In this document: positions 13,925 to 25,629 of the stretch, in pieces
Layout of the letters: every line of letters begins with the position of its first letter
Position numbering within the stretch: position 1 is the stretch's first letter
Assembly: GCA_000611775.1 (NCBI GenBank)
Contig: KK106982.1
Span: 3,157,992 to 3,221,991, forward strand
Length of the DNA: 64,000 nt
Reading direction: 5' to 3'
Source: Umbilicaria muhlenbergii
Taxonomy: Eukaryota; Ascomycota; Lecanoromycetes; Umbilicariales; Umbilicariaceae
Notes under the pieces: model-generated
What the model was told of the DNA's origin: nothing
The model's input: the letters and a program-made list of their open reading frames with translations, nothing else
Database searches by the model: none
Program-made: the position numbers and the translations under genes

Positions 13925-14151
13925 GGGGGGGAAGGGGTTACATATCGGGAGTCAAGTGGGGTTAAGGCGCATAGGGAGGCGAAGGTTGATAAGGGACGGC
14001 ATGGACGGAGTATTTTCAATATGGACACAAATATCCCGAGTAAGTGGCCGTTGTGGGTTGCTAAGAGCCAGCAGCCAAAACTTCCATCCCTATGCACAAT
14101 GTGGCATGTCATTCCCAACTCCGTCTGCGAAGTGCTTCGTTAACTCCTTGG

Positions 14152-16315
14152 CTAAGCCCTCACATCATAAGCCAGACAGCCAATTCCCTCCAGCAACCTC
14201 CAAATCTGCGCACTCTCCGGCTTCCCTAAGGCTTCTCTCTCCCTACTCAAAGTTGCCCTATCCATTGCCCACCGCAATATCGACCGCTGCTGTGCGATGT
14301 TGACGATACCATCGGCTCCAGCCATGTGGCTGATGATTTGCATCCATACGTTTTCAGGGAATCCATGTGGCAGCCGACTCCTGTATCGTTGTCGCTCCGG
14401 CTTAGCCTCTGTTGCACGAGGAGTTAGAATGTCGGTGTCGGCGCCGGTGAAGGGCTCGATGCCTGAAAGATAGGTATTGGGGTTCATACTCTTCTTCCGA
14501 CCATTGGCATGCCTGGGTGCGACAGGATGATTCGGGTTACCTCCTTTCAGCGGTGTTGGTTGGGAATGTTTTGGTGGAACCACGCCGGCTCTCATCGTAG
14601 AGCTGGGCAAGGGGGGAAATCCATTGTCGACTGTCTCCGTTTGAAGTACAGGCCATACAGGCTGGGCCGGTTGAGCAGGCCGAGCCGGCTTTACTGGTGG
14701 CGAAGATTGGACAAGCCGATGAGATTCTTGTTCCTTTACCTGTTCATGGCGTATCATCTCTGCGGCCGGGAGCAAAATTGCTCTGCTCAAAGTCAGCATC
14801 TTGAGCGATACCCTCCACAACTCCACGCTGGAAGCGCCAAAGTCTCGTAAGATATTTCCTTGGATTCGACTCCTAGCTCGGTCCAGTTCACCACTAGCAG
14901 CACCAGAGCTAGCATTCCGCCCGCCGTGCTCACTGCCGGTCGCAGACGTTGCGCTTCGCCGCCGCCCTGACGTTGCGTTTAATGAAGGACTAGGTCGCAC
15001 ATCTGACAACCTTCGTAGGGCGCTGGCCGGCTTGGTCGGTGTCTTGAACTCTTCACGAGTCTCGTCTTGGGAAGTTTCATCTAGAGTTCCTTCTCGTGCT
15101 GATTCAGCGAGCTCCAGTACCCTTGAGCCCGCAGTACCCAGATTGTGGTTCGGCAGATAGACTAGACCCTGGCAGCCAGAGGTGATGTCATATGCATCAA
15201 GCTGTTGTTGGGGAGGGCCCGCTTTGGCTGGGGGAACACGGGCGACGAGCTGCTCTGGGAGATTGTGGCAGACAAGGACATAAGAAAAATGGAGTGCGCA
15301 GGTCTCTGTCATCATTGTATTGCCCAGGACAATGTAAGGTACTGACCGCAAACCTCGTGTTGACGCGTAGACCTGGAAAGGCTTTTCGGGAATACTTATG
15401 CTCGTCTGTTTGTCTGGAGATTGTGCATCTGTGTCGTCCTTGATGTTAGCACTCGCACAGACCTATCAGTCACGAGGATATACCTTGACGGGAACCTTTT
15501 CGCCGGTGGCCCGTCGTATTAGAAGCTACATCCGTATCACTGATAAGGTTATCTGAAACGATGCTCATCCTCGCCATGGTTTTCTCCAGGCTCGTACTGC
15601 TGCCGCTCGGACAGGTGAGGTCGAAAGTAAAGCCATCCCGATTGAGCTTCAGATCGGAGATAGACAGCAAGTCAGCCGGCTCTTCCTTTCCATAGACCCT
15701 TGCCAGCACTTCAAAGGCTCGGGGACCCAATGGGTTTCCGCTCAAATCGATCCTCCTCAAAACACAGCATCTGGAGAAAGATTCGAGGAAGGCCTCCCAC
15801 GCTGCTGTCTCCTCAGTTGTCACGATACTGATGAAATTATCCGAGAGGTCCAAGTCTCTAAGATCATGGGCTGCTAGGGCCACGACTCTGCTTAGTGCCC
15901 ATAGACTTCCTGCTGTGAGCTGATTGCCTTTTAGACCCAGTTCCTCCAAGATCACAACTTTCCCGTGCTCGTCGTCAAACACAGCAGAAGTATCAAGCGC
16001 GTTGGCAGTCTCCAGTAGGCCTTCATCTGTCAGGGCTCTTCTAGAAACGTCAATCTCCACATAAGGGTCTCGCAAAGCGGCTTTGTACCCAGACCCCGGT
16101 GGAATGCGTTTGAGCTGTTCAGCCGATTAACACCACAGGCCATGAGAATGGCAGCGTCTTGGAGGTATACCAGGTCTTTCGCAATTACCTGTCCAAGCTT
16201 TACACCCTCGGACTTCCGCTGTGAGCTCCACTGTTAGCCATTCATCCTCGTGATCGAATTGAGAAAGAGAAAAGCCGGACAACAAACTTACATTGGTGTA
16301 GTTGAGCCGGCCCAT
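14152..16315 (-). CDS. Leucine-rich repeat protein, conserved in filamentous fungi
   Basis: Four exons: 16292-16315 (24 bases), 16189-16230 (42 bases), 15484-16114 and 14152-15428, giving 657 residues. The 55-base third intron ends at the second AG after a GCTAAC branch site, which keeps the frame. The N-terminus is MGRLNYTN, then LGQLKRIPPGSGYKAALRD. Residues about 50-190 form leucine-rich repeats (ILEELGLKGNQLTAGSL, LRDLDLSDNFISIV, LRRIDLSGNPLGPRAFEVL). The centre is Ser/Arg/Pro-rich and probably disordered. A helical C-terminal domain (PHGFPENVWMQIISHMAGAD ... SILRWAMDRATL ... WRLLEGIGCLAYDVRA) looks conserved. No signal peptide or membrane segment is seen. Function is unknown; the LRRs suggest protein binding. 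Confidence 0.85.
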
Positions 16316-17105
16316 CTTGATTGACAGAGACAAGCCTAAACTAAAGGGTGCAATTTCCGAGACGTTGAAGTGTTGTCTCGGATGTTGTGGGATGAGAATA
16401 TATCTCGTTAGGTACAACACCTACACGGATACGGAGGCCGGATTTCGCCGTTGGCTGTAAACAAAGGATTGAGTAAGATAGCGCTGCATCAGCCCAGCAA
16501 TGCAGGAAGGCTTTGTAAACAAACTAGGCTGATGTACAGAATACGTACAGGCAACAGATGATTAGGATAGCTTGAGTAGTGCCAAAGATGGTAGGCATGC
16601 AATGGACACTGGAGCCGATTGAAGATAGATCTGATGATAGATCTGATGCATGTGCCTCCTTGTCAAACGGCCTCTGCACAGTGAATTGTCGAGAAAGGCC
16701 TCGAAAGTTCTGCAAATGCGGCAATGACGGCGTCCCGCGTTCAGTTTGCAAGCAATCCCAAGTCAGGCAATCGATAGCATTAGCTGATCCGTTGGGTAAA
16801 AGACAAACAGCAATCCGCAGCGTCTATGACAACCACACAGCGTCTTTGAAATTCCCGATATGAGGGCAAAAGGTTTCAGCTTGCTCACGACTACATGTAC
16901 ACCGGTCGCTGTGCTTGCTGTGGCTACCGAGGCTGGATGAGTATCATAAACATCTCACACTTTGCACTACATTAGCGAACTGGGATTTGATAAGGAGGTA
17001 GCCGCATTGGTAGATTGGTGGCTAAGGTAGCGAAACAGAAGCATATAGAAAACGGGGTATCTTAGCTAGAGCGGGTTGCGAAACCACCATGGCAAAGCGA
17101 CAAGA
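16316..17105. other. Intergenic LRR gene to mer3
   Basis: This stretch holds the promoter of the minus-strand LRR gene and the 3' region of mer3. The only structure noticed is the short tandem repeat at 16624-16647. No gene is supported. Confidence 0.6.
16624..16647 (+). repeat. Two-copy 12-base tandem repeat
   Basis: The unit gatagatctgat occurs twice without interruption. The repeat is short and may be chance or slippage. It contains two GATA and two AGATCT sites. Confidence 0.8.
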
Positions 17106-20100
17106 TCAGACAAAATCCACAATATCTCTAAACATTGCAAGTACATCAGGATCGACATCTTCGAGTCCCGGGGGTATCTCGTCCGCTGCAGACATGGGGA
17201 CTACCGCTGCCTGAGTTTCTACTTCCATCGAGACCAGGCGCGGCTCTTTGTTAGGGTCAGTCGCTGTCTTTTGTTTCTTCGCAACTGCATTGCGGAATGA
17301 GCCCTCCTTGTCCAGCTGTACCTCTGTTGCTTTGCGCTTCATCTTGACGTTGTACGTGTCCGTGAGTGTCCTCATCTCGGAACTGTCTGGGGGAATGGCA
17401 AGCGCATCTTCGCCATCCTTGATGCTAAAGCTCCCAACGATATTCAGTGGAGCTGAGAATAGGGGGCTTCCATGAGTTCTGGCCATTGAAGTGGCAACAA
17501 GATCCTTTTCTGTATCATCTCCCAAGACTCCCATGCCGTAGGCATGTTCAAGTCTCGAGGGCAGAGTATCCAGCGCATTATTGCCCGTCCACTCACTCAA
17601 GGCCATCGAGTCATCGAGGCCGACCATACCAGCCTCAAGCTCAGACGAGTCATCATCGTCATAGTCTGTTGTGGCAATTGATTCTTTCAAACTACCAATC
17701 GGCGACTGCAATCGGCTCTCTGAGGCGACGAGAGCTGATGGCGAAGGAAGATCGTCCATCCACTCGGTATCGCAATCGCTTAACCAGTTCTCTGGTGATC
17801 CATGGGCCTCAGTGGCCTTGCCGAGGAAGCTGATCCGCGGCTTGTCGCCCTTAGTGTAGGAGAAGGTCGGCTTTTGGTGAGCAATGACTCGTGCAGGAGA
17901 CGCTTTGGTCACGCTCTCGTGAAGTTGATGAAGTTTCTTATAATTCGGAGGGCCGTTCTTCGCGTACTCAGCCCGATCATTCTCATAAGATAAATCAATT
18001 GTGGCAATTCCTGACCTCTCCTCGCTGTTGACGTTGCGGTTTGGAACAAGCCTTGGCTGAGCGGTAGCCGAGGTATTTTCCTTGGATTTGTTGGCATTTG
18101 CTTCCACAGACGCAGCTGGTCCTGCGGAGTTTTTCGGCGGTTTGGGAGCCTTATCGAGGCCCTGGTGGCAGCAGAGATGCTTACAGCTATTCGAACTCCT
18201 TTAGCTTTGTTCAGATCTCTATCTTTGAGTAACCTACCAAGTCTTGTCCTTGCATTTATGATTGCAAGCCCATTTCCCATTGCGAAGCTTCTCCGGCTTC
18301 CAGTCGATGCCGGCATCTTCACTAATGGTGGTCTTTTGCTTAGCAACCTCGTGCTTTGGCCGCCCCACGTTCAGGCCCCGAATGGCAGACGCGGATTGCG
18401 AGCTTCCGTCATAAGCATCGATGTCGTTAAACTCGACTTGGTCCGCTATGGCGAGGTCAAGGTTAACGGGCAAAATGTAAAATGACTAGATGCTCTTACC
18501 AGCCTTCCTAAACTCCATGTCATCGAAATCTTTGTCTTCGAACTCATCGTCGCGATTCGGAGGTTGACCTGCAGTCTGACATTCGATGCGGCTTCGCCGT
18601 CTTGGAACGTCCGCGCTTGGCCTTGCGTTCTCTACCTCACCGTCGGTAGTTTGTTCTTCAACTTGTGGCACCAGTGGAGGGGGAAAGACTGAGGCGGGAA
18701 GACCAGGTTTCAGCTCCGCATATCGCATTGTTCCAGCTCATACCAGAGTCAGCATTGACAGCGTTGAGGGACGATAGACGTACTGACCGATCTCGTCACA
18801 CATGACATAGCACGTGATGTATTGCGTCTCACTGATGAGGTCTACAGAAATCAGGATATCTTGACCGTTTCCAAGTTTCCTCGCACTACAATGGGTCAAC
18901 AGTGTACTGGTCACGGTTGTAAATACTGACCTGAAACGTCGAAAGTCTACAAGGTGGCCATCCGATCTCTCAGCGAGAAAGCAAACAAATATGGGCTTGC
19001 GGTGGAAGAAAACTGGTGGCTTGTCATTGATGAATCCAATCTCGGCTATGAGCTTGATTCGGACTGGCTGTCCTGCTCTACAGTCCTGTCACGGGCCTTA
19101 GTAATTTCACTCTTGAGGCATGAGTCCTATCTTACGCACCTTGCCCATCATTTTTACCGAGACTCTTAGTTTCGGAAAGTCTTTCAAACAAGCAAGGATC
19201 CTCATTCCATACGGGTTTTGTTTGTTTAGGAGCAGTTCCAGACGGTGCGCCTCCGTTGTTTCCAGCATCTCAATGCTGGTGATACCTGCTACAGCGAGCT
19301 TCCGGACGGCAACTGCTCCAATCTGAGGGATTTGCTTCATTTGAAGTGGAGAGCTATCCCAGACCCTAGCCCCGAAGCTTCGTGCGAGCTCTAAAGCACG
19401 TCTTGTTGTGACCGAGTCCTGCAGGTGCAGCTGGCAGTCAACAATGCAACGGATCAAGCGGTGCGCATGCGAGAAGATGATCGCTTTGTCCTGTTGAAAT
19501 TGACGCTTGTGTTTTGCGAATTGCTCGCCCGCAGGGAACTCGATGCCGGCGAGCTCAGCCTGTATTATCAGGGATCGCTTGTGCTCTGGTAACGCTATGT
19601 TGACCTTGATAGGGAACTTGATTCCGGACGCGTTGTTGAATTCTTTGTATACGTTCTTCTCTCCACCTCGGAGACGAACCTCATGAAACTCGTCAGCCTG
19701 GACCAGTGCAGACAGCTAGACATGTCAGCACAATATCACTTGAGTTCTGAGATGCCCTCACAATCTCTGACATCTTTGCTCCAGGCTCCAGGCTTAGAAG
19801 AACCTTCATTGTCTCGAATTTCACGTAGTACCGTGCCATAGCCTCGCCAAACTCCGTTGCGCAGAGCTTCTCATTCGAGGTGACCAAATTGGTTTCCTGC
19901 AAAAGTCCAATGTCCCTTGCGCATATCTGTTCGATCCTGTCATCAAGATTTCGCCCTACACTATTTCCGTCGAGTTTGTAGTAATTGGGGTTCTGCGCCA
20001 GTCGCACGTAAAGGAAGGTACCTGCTAACCATCTCTTTGCTGTGTGTACGTCGTTGACTGTACCAAGCCCTATTTCCGCGTTCAGGTGTGGTGTTAGCTT

Positions 20101-22481
20101 TTTGTAAGCAGAGTGTTGAGCGGCCATGTACGTACCAGATGATCAACTAGATTCAGGTGAAGGCTGATAGTAGTATCAGTTTGAGCCAGATTCTCATGCG
20201 ATGCCGCCTGCGTAGCTCTCACCAGCTTTCTAACAATTCCTCTCCAGATACCATCTTCTCGTACTTCTTTACATTCCCTAACCTCGTGAGAATGACTGCA
20301 ATTGCACTGTCGTCGAATTGTGGCCTTCGGACAGTCAGCAAGGCTTTTTGATTGCTTGACCCACGCTTACCGGCCCGCCCGGCCCAACATCTGCATCACC
20401 TCTAGATCCGCATACTCCTTGATGCCCTCATTTTGCCAACTCACTGTGTTTTTGATGACAACAAGATGGCAGGGCAGGTTAACACCAACAGCGAGAGTGG
20501 ATGTGCAACAAATCACGCTAATCTGGCCGTCGAGAAAGCCTTTCTCTACAGCGTGTCTATCCTGGCCATCCAAACCTGCGTGATGGAAAGCCACACCGGA
20601 AGTCAATGTATCTGCCGTGATTTAGTTTGGTCTTTACCCTGAAACAGTGGCCCTATATGTACTGACTTTTCAAGTCCAAATCCTCGACGGAGATCCTTTG
20701 CGTTGGAGCGGACCAATGGCGGTCACGGGGTCCCTTGGTAGCCCATAGGTTACTGAGTGCCTTCGCCGTAGATACTGTGGAGTTCCTTGTGAAACAGAAG
20801 ATCATCATTGGCTTCTTGCGCGAGTGCTTTGCGATGATGTCGGGAAGTCTTGGTGGTCATTTAGCGCACTACCAACGCCTACCTGATTTCTATACTTACT
20901 TTGAATCCAGAACCTTCTCAAACACGAAGTCGTTACCGTTACAGGCGAAGCCGTACACGAACTTTTGTAGCTTCACCGGCCGAAAATCCTCTCCAAACCT
21001 TTCTCGAATAGCAGGCATATGTTGAGCGGTAGAGTCCTTGCCAAGCCATGTGGCAATATCATCCGAGTTGGGGACTGTAGCACTCAGCGCAACGAACCTA
21101 ACATTAGTGCCAACCGATTTCATGCGCGAGACTACTGCTTCCAACGTTGCACCGCGTTTGTCCCTAAGAATATGCACTTCGTCAATAAGAAACAATTTCA
21201 CTAGCTGCACGAGCCTTGAATGATCCTTCCATTTCCTAGTCATGCTATCCCATTTCTCTGGGGTGGTGATTATTATGTTAGCGTTCTGCACGCTATGTAG
21301 CTGTGCTTGATCAGTATCACCGGTCAGCTCTGCGCATTGTAAGTCTAGTGAAGCAAACTTGGCCTGCCAGTCTCTGCATCTCTCGGAACAAAGAGACTTC
21401 GTTGGAGCCATATATACGACCTTGTACTGGTCGGTCTTAAAGCCTGCGACGAGTCGGCATATGGCCATCTCCAGAACAGCTGTTTTCCCACTGCCAGTCG
21501 GCGCAGAGAGTACCAGGTTGTCATTGGTCTTGTAAATAGCTTCGAAACACTTGGACTGAACAGCATTGAAAAGACGAAAGGGAAAGACAGATCGAAAGCG
21601 ATCTGGGAGTTGATTTAAGGAAATGAGTTGGATACCTTGGACCATGGGCGGAGCATGGTCAAGATCAACGTTTTGTGGCTTGACCTCCGCGTGGCGCAGG
21701 TCAAATGAAGGAGAATGGCGGACAACTCGGTCTTGTCCTGGACCGGCTCCGCTACGATGAAAGTCCTGGATGGTCCGGCGTTGGTTAACTCCAATAGAAG
21801 GACTTGAAGGAACACAAGTGAGCGGGGAAGAGCTGGCATCAAGAGAAAGAGAAGGACGTTGAACTACCGAGGGGTTAGCCGAAGACGTTGAAGACCAGAT
21901 ATGAGGAGCATACTAAGACTTAGGCGTGAAGGTCGCGAGCGCAATGTAGCTACAAGCGCTTAGCATGCGGGCGGAGGGCTTCTATTAAGAGCACCCACAT
22001 CCGCTGTAATGCATAGCCTGGGGACGCAGGCCAGTTTGACGACCACCACTTGCAACATGTGATCTAACGCTCTGATGAGCCGTGCCAAACCTCGAAGAAT
22101 GCTGCGATTGACAAGGCAAGCCAGGCACAGCCGGAGATTGCTCCTCGTCGTATGGCTCAGCCAGCAGCGCTCGGTCTGCAAGATCTCAGGGTACAGAAGA
22201 CTGAATGCGAGAATGTTTAACGTACCGTAAGCATCAAATGATGGGTCTTTCCAGCTAGAAGGCTGTGCCTCTGTCAAGTGAAAGGCACGGGGGTCATGTT
22301 CTGTTGGTTGTCCATATGCGCCAGCTTGAGCGAACATGGGCTCCTGGACGTGGTGTGCAGGGAGAACCTGATGTCCCACTGTCGAAGTCCGTCGTCTATG
22401 TGGCGGTGCTTGTGGATCAGGCTTCCTCCGGCTGGAGGTGTAGGCGTCAATCTCGCGGAGAAGGGCGTCAACGTTTTCCAT
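17106..22481 (-). CDS. mer3: Meiotic ATP-dependent DNA helicase Mer3/HFM1
   Basis: Fourteen exons, 5' to 3': 22226-22481, 21999-22175, 20900-21863, 20667-20848, 20371-20611, 20223-20324, 20136-20163, 19762-20097, 19140-19715, 18931-19085, 18788-18885, 18500-18736, 18238-18445, 17106-18186; about 1,546 residues. A disordered N-terminus of about 200 residues precedes a Ski2-like helicase core. It has Walker A SAPTGSGKT (about 263-271), motif II LIDEVHILRD, motif III ALSATVP, GVAFHHAGLD and motif VI MLGRAGR completed across intron 5. A winged-helix/Sec63-like region follows (ESCLHLNLVDHL, then NAEIGLGTV; helix-hairpin-helix PQIGAVAVRKLAVAGI). The C-terminus holds a cysteine-rich cluster CNHKCKDKTCCKHLCC. 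In the family Mer3 extends D-loops and promotes ZMM-dependent crossovers. Intron 7 has an awkward 3' end, so five residues there are uncertain. Confidence 0.93.
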
Positions 22482-22990
22482 GGTTTTACCCTGGTGACTA
22501 AAGATACTACATTGAGATACGCATTGCGTGGATACCTATACAGAATTAGAGCATGAGACGACGTGAGACGATGGGATAGTTCTCATGGTGGTGGCGAAAA
22601 TGATGAACGAGCAATTACCGCTAAGCGATAATGAGCATTGCCGAAACGCGTGGGGGCTGAGGCTCCTCAACCCAATTGCTCCTACATACTCCGTACTAGG
22701 AAGACAGATTCTCCCATGACGTTCAGTCAACGCTTAGTACTTCTGCTTACATCCAAAACGCCGCTCCTTTGCAATGCTCTGTCCGCTTGACCGAGGCCTT
22801 GATGGGCCCAACGCCCGTATGCAATGTCTATAGAGATGCTGCCTTTGAAAATGCCTCAGCCAGGGCCCTTGGCTTCTCATACACCACAAATTCTTTTCCC
22901 TCATCCCAAAGTTACATTGACCTAATACATATCATTGTTCTTCAAGTCCAATAATTCATGAGTGCCGTGATGTTCAGAGCTGCTTGTTCT
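22482..22990. other. Intergenic mer3 to sugar transporter
   Basis: This stretch holds the mer3 promoter side and the 3' region of the transporter gene. No convincing ORF or repeat is seen. Confidence 0.6.
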
Positions 22991-24490
22991 CTACTCATCG
23001 CGATGCTTAGCAGCAAAATATCCTCTTGACGAGCCGTGTCTGGTATGATGGAGAGTTGGCGAAGTGGGCCTCGAGGTTGATAGAGCTTCACTCTTCATTG
23101 GCGTTGTCGGCAATTTCAACAAAGGCTCTTCAGGTCGAGCTGGCTGTGTATCGATGGTGGTCTTCTCGTAATTGTGGATGCGTATTGGGGGTGGGCGAAT
23201 ACTGCGGTCCTCGCTGTTGTAGAGGTAGGTGGCAAAGACGACGATCAAGGTACCGACAAGGAACTGCGGTGACAGAATTAGCTAAGAGCTCATCGACAGA
23301 GTGTTAGGCTCTTACGTTGGTGGTGAGAGTGAAGTCGAAGAACCAGATGCTGGCACAGAGGCTAATGAGAATACTGATACTTGTTGCAAAGCTCTTTGCA
23401 ATGTTGTCGGCGTAATTGACGCAAAGCGCAACTGCGATGCCTCCGAATGCCTGGAAACATATCGTAGTCCAAACAACCCAGTTGTAGCCGACGAAGAAGC
23501 CACTCTTTGCAATCTGCTCGCCATCGACGAAGACCACCCCAATGAAAAGTGCAGGGAAGAGCGAATAGAAGGAAAGCTGGACGTTGCGAACCCACAGTGA
23601 CGTATGATTATTCGACTCTTTTAAAACTTTCTCAAAATATACCGAAGCTGCTGCAGAAACTGTACAGGCGACCACGGCGGCTATGAGGCCAAGTGGCGCG
23701 TTCATCCGCGGATGCTGCAGCATCATGTCTTCCTCAATACCTTCGTACGTGGCGGACCGCTTATAGAGAGGGGCAGTTGCAGTGCCACGGAGAGCTCGAA
23801 ACTCTTCGAGAGAGCGAGGAAAGTAGAACCGTGATTGTGCGTCCTTTAAAGGTGCCAGCGTACCCGAATCTGCAGTCGGTATCTGTACTATGGCTACGCC
23901 AAGCATCAGAAGCCCCAGAGCCACCCATTTCCGCGTGGACAGACTTCTCCCCAGCAAAAGAATGCTGAAGAGTGCGGTCGGGAGTATTTTGAGTTGGTAC
24001 GTGACTTGGAGCGTTGCTGCGTCCAGATTGGAAATCGCAATGTACTGAAGGGAGTTCTGCAAGGTATACAGTCCAGCTGGAATGGCCAGCTTCCAACTGT
24101 CACCGGTGAAGACTGCGCTTGTGAGGGTGCCGAAGAGGGACGTTGCGGTCATCGAAGGGGAAAAGGTCTGGGAAATGTCGTAGAGCGCAACGGTCAAACA
24201 TACGGCGAGCTTGATCACTTCGTTGAGGAAGACGGCGGTGGATGTGAAGTATCTATGGCCGCCGACCATGGGCATTATCCGGGAATAATGTAAGATCTGC
24301 GCAATACCGTTAGAATATCGGACCGGCCCGTGGTGGTGTACAGATCTGGCGGCATGAGCGCTACTGTGCGTACCACGATGAGCGCGGAGTTTTGTATGGT
24401 GAGCTGAATAGTTAGCAGGTAATCACTTCACGTTGAGCATTGTAGTCATGGGCGCCTTACAGTGACCAATGAAACATGCTTCATCGGCAT
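22991..24490 (-). CDS. Golgi nucleotide-sugar transporter (UDP-galactose transporter family)
   Basis: Exons 24461-24490 (30 bases), 24374-24403 (30 bases), 23316-24296 and 22991-23263 give 437 residues. The first two tiny exons spell MPMKHVSLVT and LTIQNSALIV and join to ILHYSRIMPMVGGHRYFTST, the classic start of this family. About ten hydrophobic segments follow, including the signature LQNSLQYIAISNLDAATLQV and YQLKILPTALFS, then VYFEKVLKES, FFVGYNWVVWTTICFQAFGG and NYADNIAKSFATSISI. The last membrane segment is split by intron 3 (FFDFTLTTN / FLVGTLIVVFATYLY). The cytosolic tail of about 65 residues is Pro/Ser-rich. The family exchanges cytosolic UDP-sugar for luminal UMP in Golgi or ER for glycan synthesis. 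Galactose versus GlcNAc preference cannot be settled here. Confidence 0.9.
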
Positions 24491-25629
24491 ACCCAGCCAG
24501 GTCGAAGCCCGTCGGGGCGCTTCGCCCAACCCCATGATTGACTTGCTTCGGTCCACCAGGGGCAGGGCAGGTTCGTGCAGAAATTGTGATCTGCCAGACT
24601 GACAGGCAATGGTGGTCTCTTGTTATGCGATACCTCGGAGTATGGGGAAAGAGTCAATGCCGGTCAGCGAAGGCTAAAGGAGTGTGAAGTGGAAGTTATC
24701 CATCGGAGACCTGAGCATAGGAGACCTGACCACTAGAACAGGGTGTTGCCGAGCTGTGCAGGACTACATGGCCTCAGCCTGATCCTCAGCCCGACAGGCC
24801 TGGAAGCCTTGCACGCTTGTCTTTAGCCATGCTTAGCGCACTTGACTTCGGCTACAACCATGCCGCCGGGCGGGTGCGAGGTACCCCTGACGTAGATCAC
24901 CATAGGCGGGGACGCCAGGGGGGGCAGATGCCATATTCGTATGCCATGTTTCGTACACCCCCTATCATTTCGGCGAGATTTCACAGTGCTACGATACATA
25001 GAGGCTTGACCCTTTGTCCACGTGTCTTTGCCAATATACTAACGTCTGGAGTCCCGGCTGCTTTTGGAGTATAAGGTCATCACTATTACGGCAAGGCGCA
25101 CTCGCCCTTGCGGCTGCACTACAGTGTGGGGAAAGTCTGAACAGAATGACTGTCATGGTAAATACACTACAATGGAGGTTATCAGCCGCTGACATTCAGA
25201 CACCTGGTCTCATGCCCTCCTCCTTCCAGTGATGGCCTTCCAGCCAGACTCCAGTTGCCCTGAACTTTCTCTCTTACCCCTTCGCAGCCTCATCGAAGCA
25301 TTGAGTGGTGCGCGTAGCAAGAGCGGAATGGCATTAACCATTCATAAGAATCCTCCCGCAAACTCTACCTTACGAACTGTATCCCATCCCAGGGGTGGAG
25401 ATTACAAGGTGGTCCACTGGGGCTTTCCATTCTTCAGGGTCTTGCCGTTCGCTCCATCCTGCGCTTCCCTCCCTTTGATCGTCACACGGCTGTTTCGTTT
25501 CGTCCAGCCTCATCACGTCGCTGTTTGTACTTCTGTCTCATACGTTTCGACTATGATGCGGAGCAGAGGCAGGCGGCCGAAAAGCATCACGGGGATTATA
25601 GATGAGATAATTCCAGGATGGAATACTGA
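24491..25629. other. Intergenic, transporter promoter region
   Basis: About 1.1 kb between two minus-strand genes. A 164-codon plus-strand frame (25229-25723) overlaps the end of the next gene and shows no family-like pattern. I see nothing else supportable. Confidence 0.55.
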
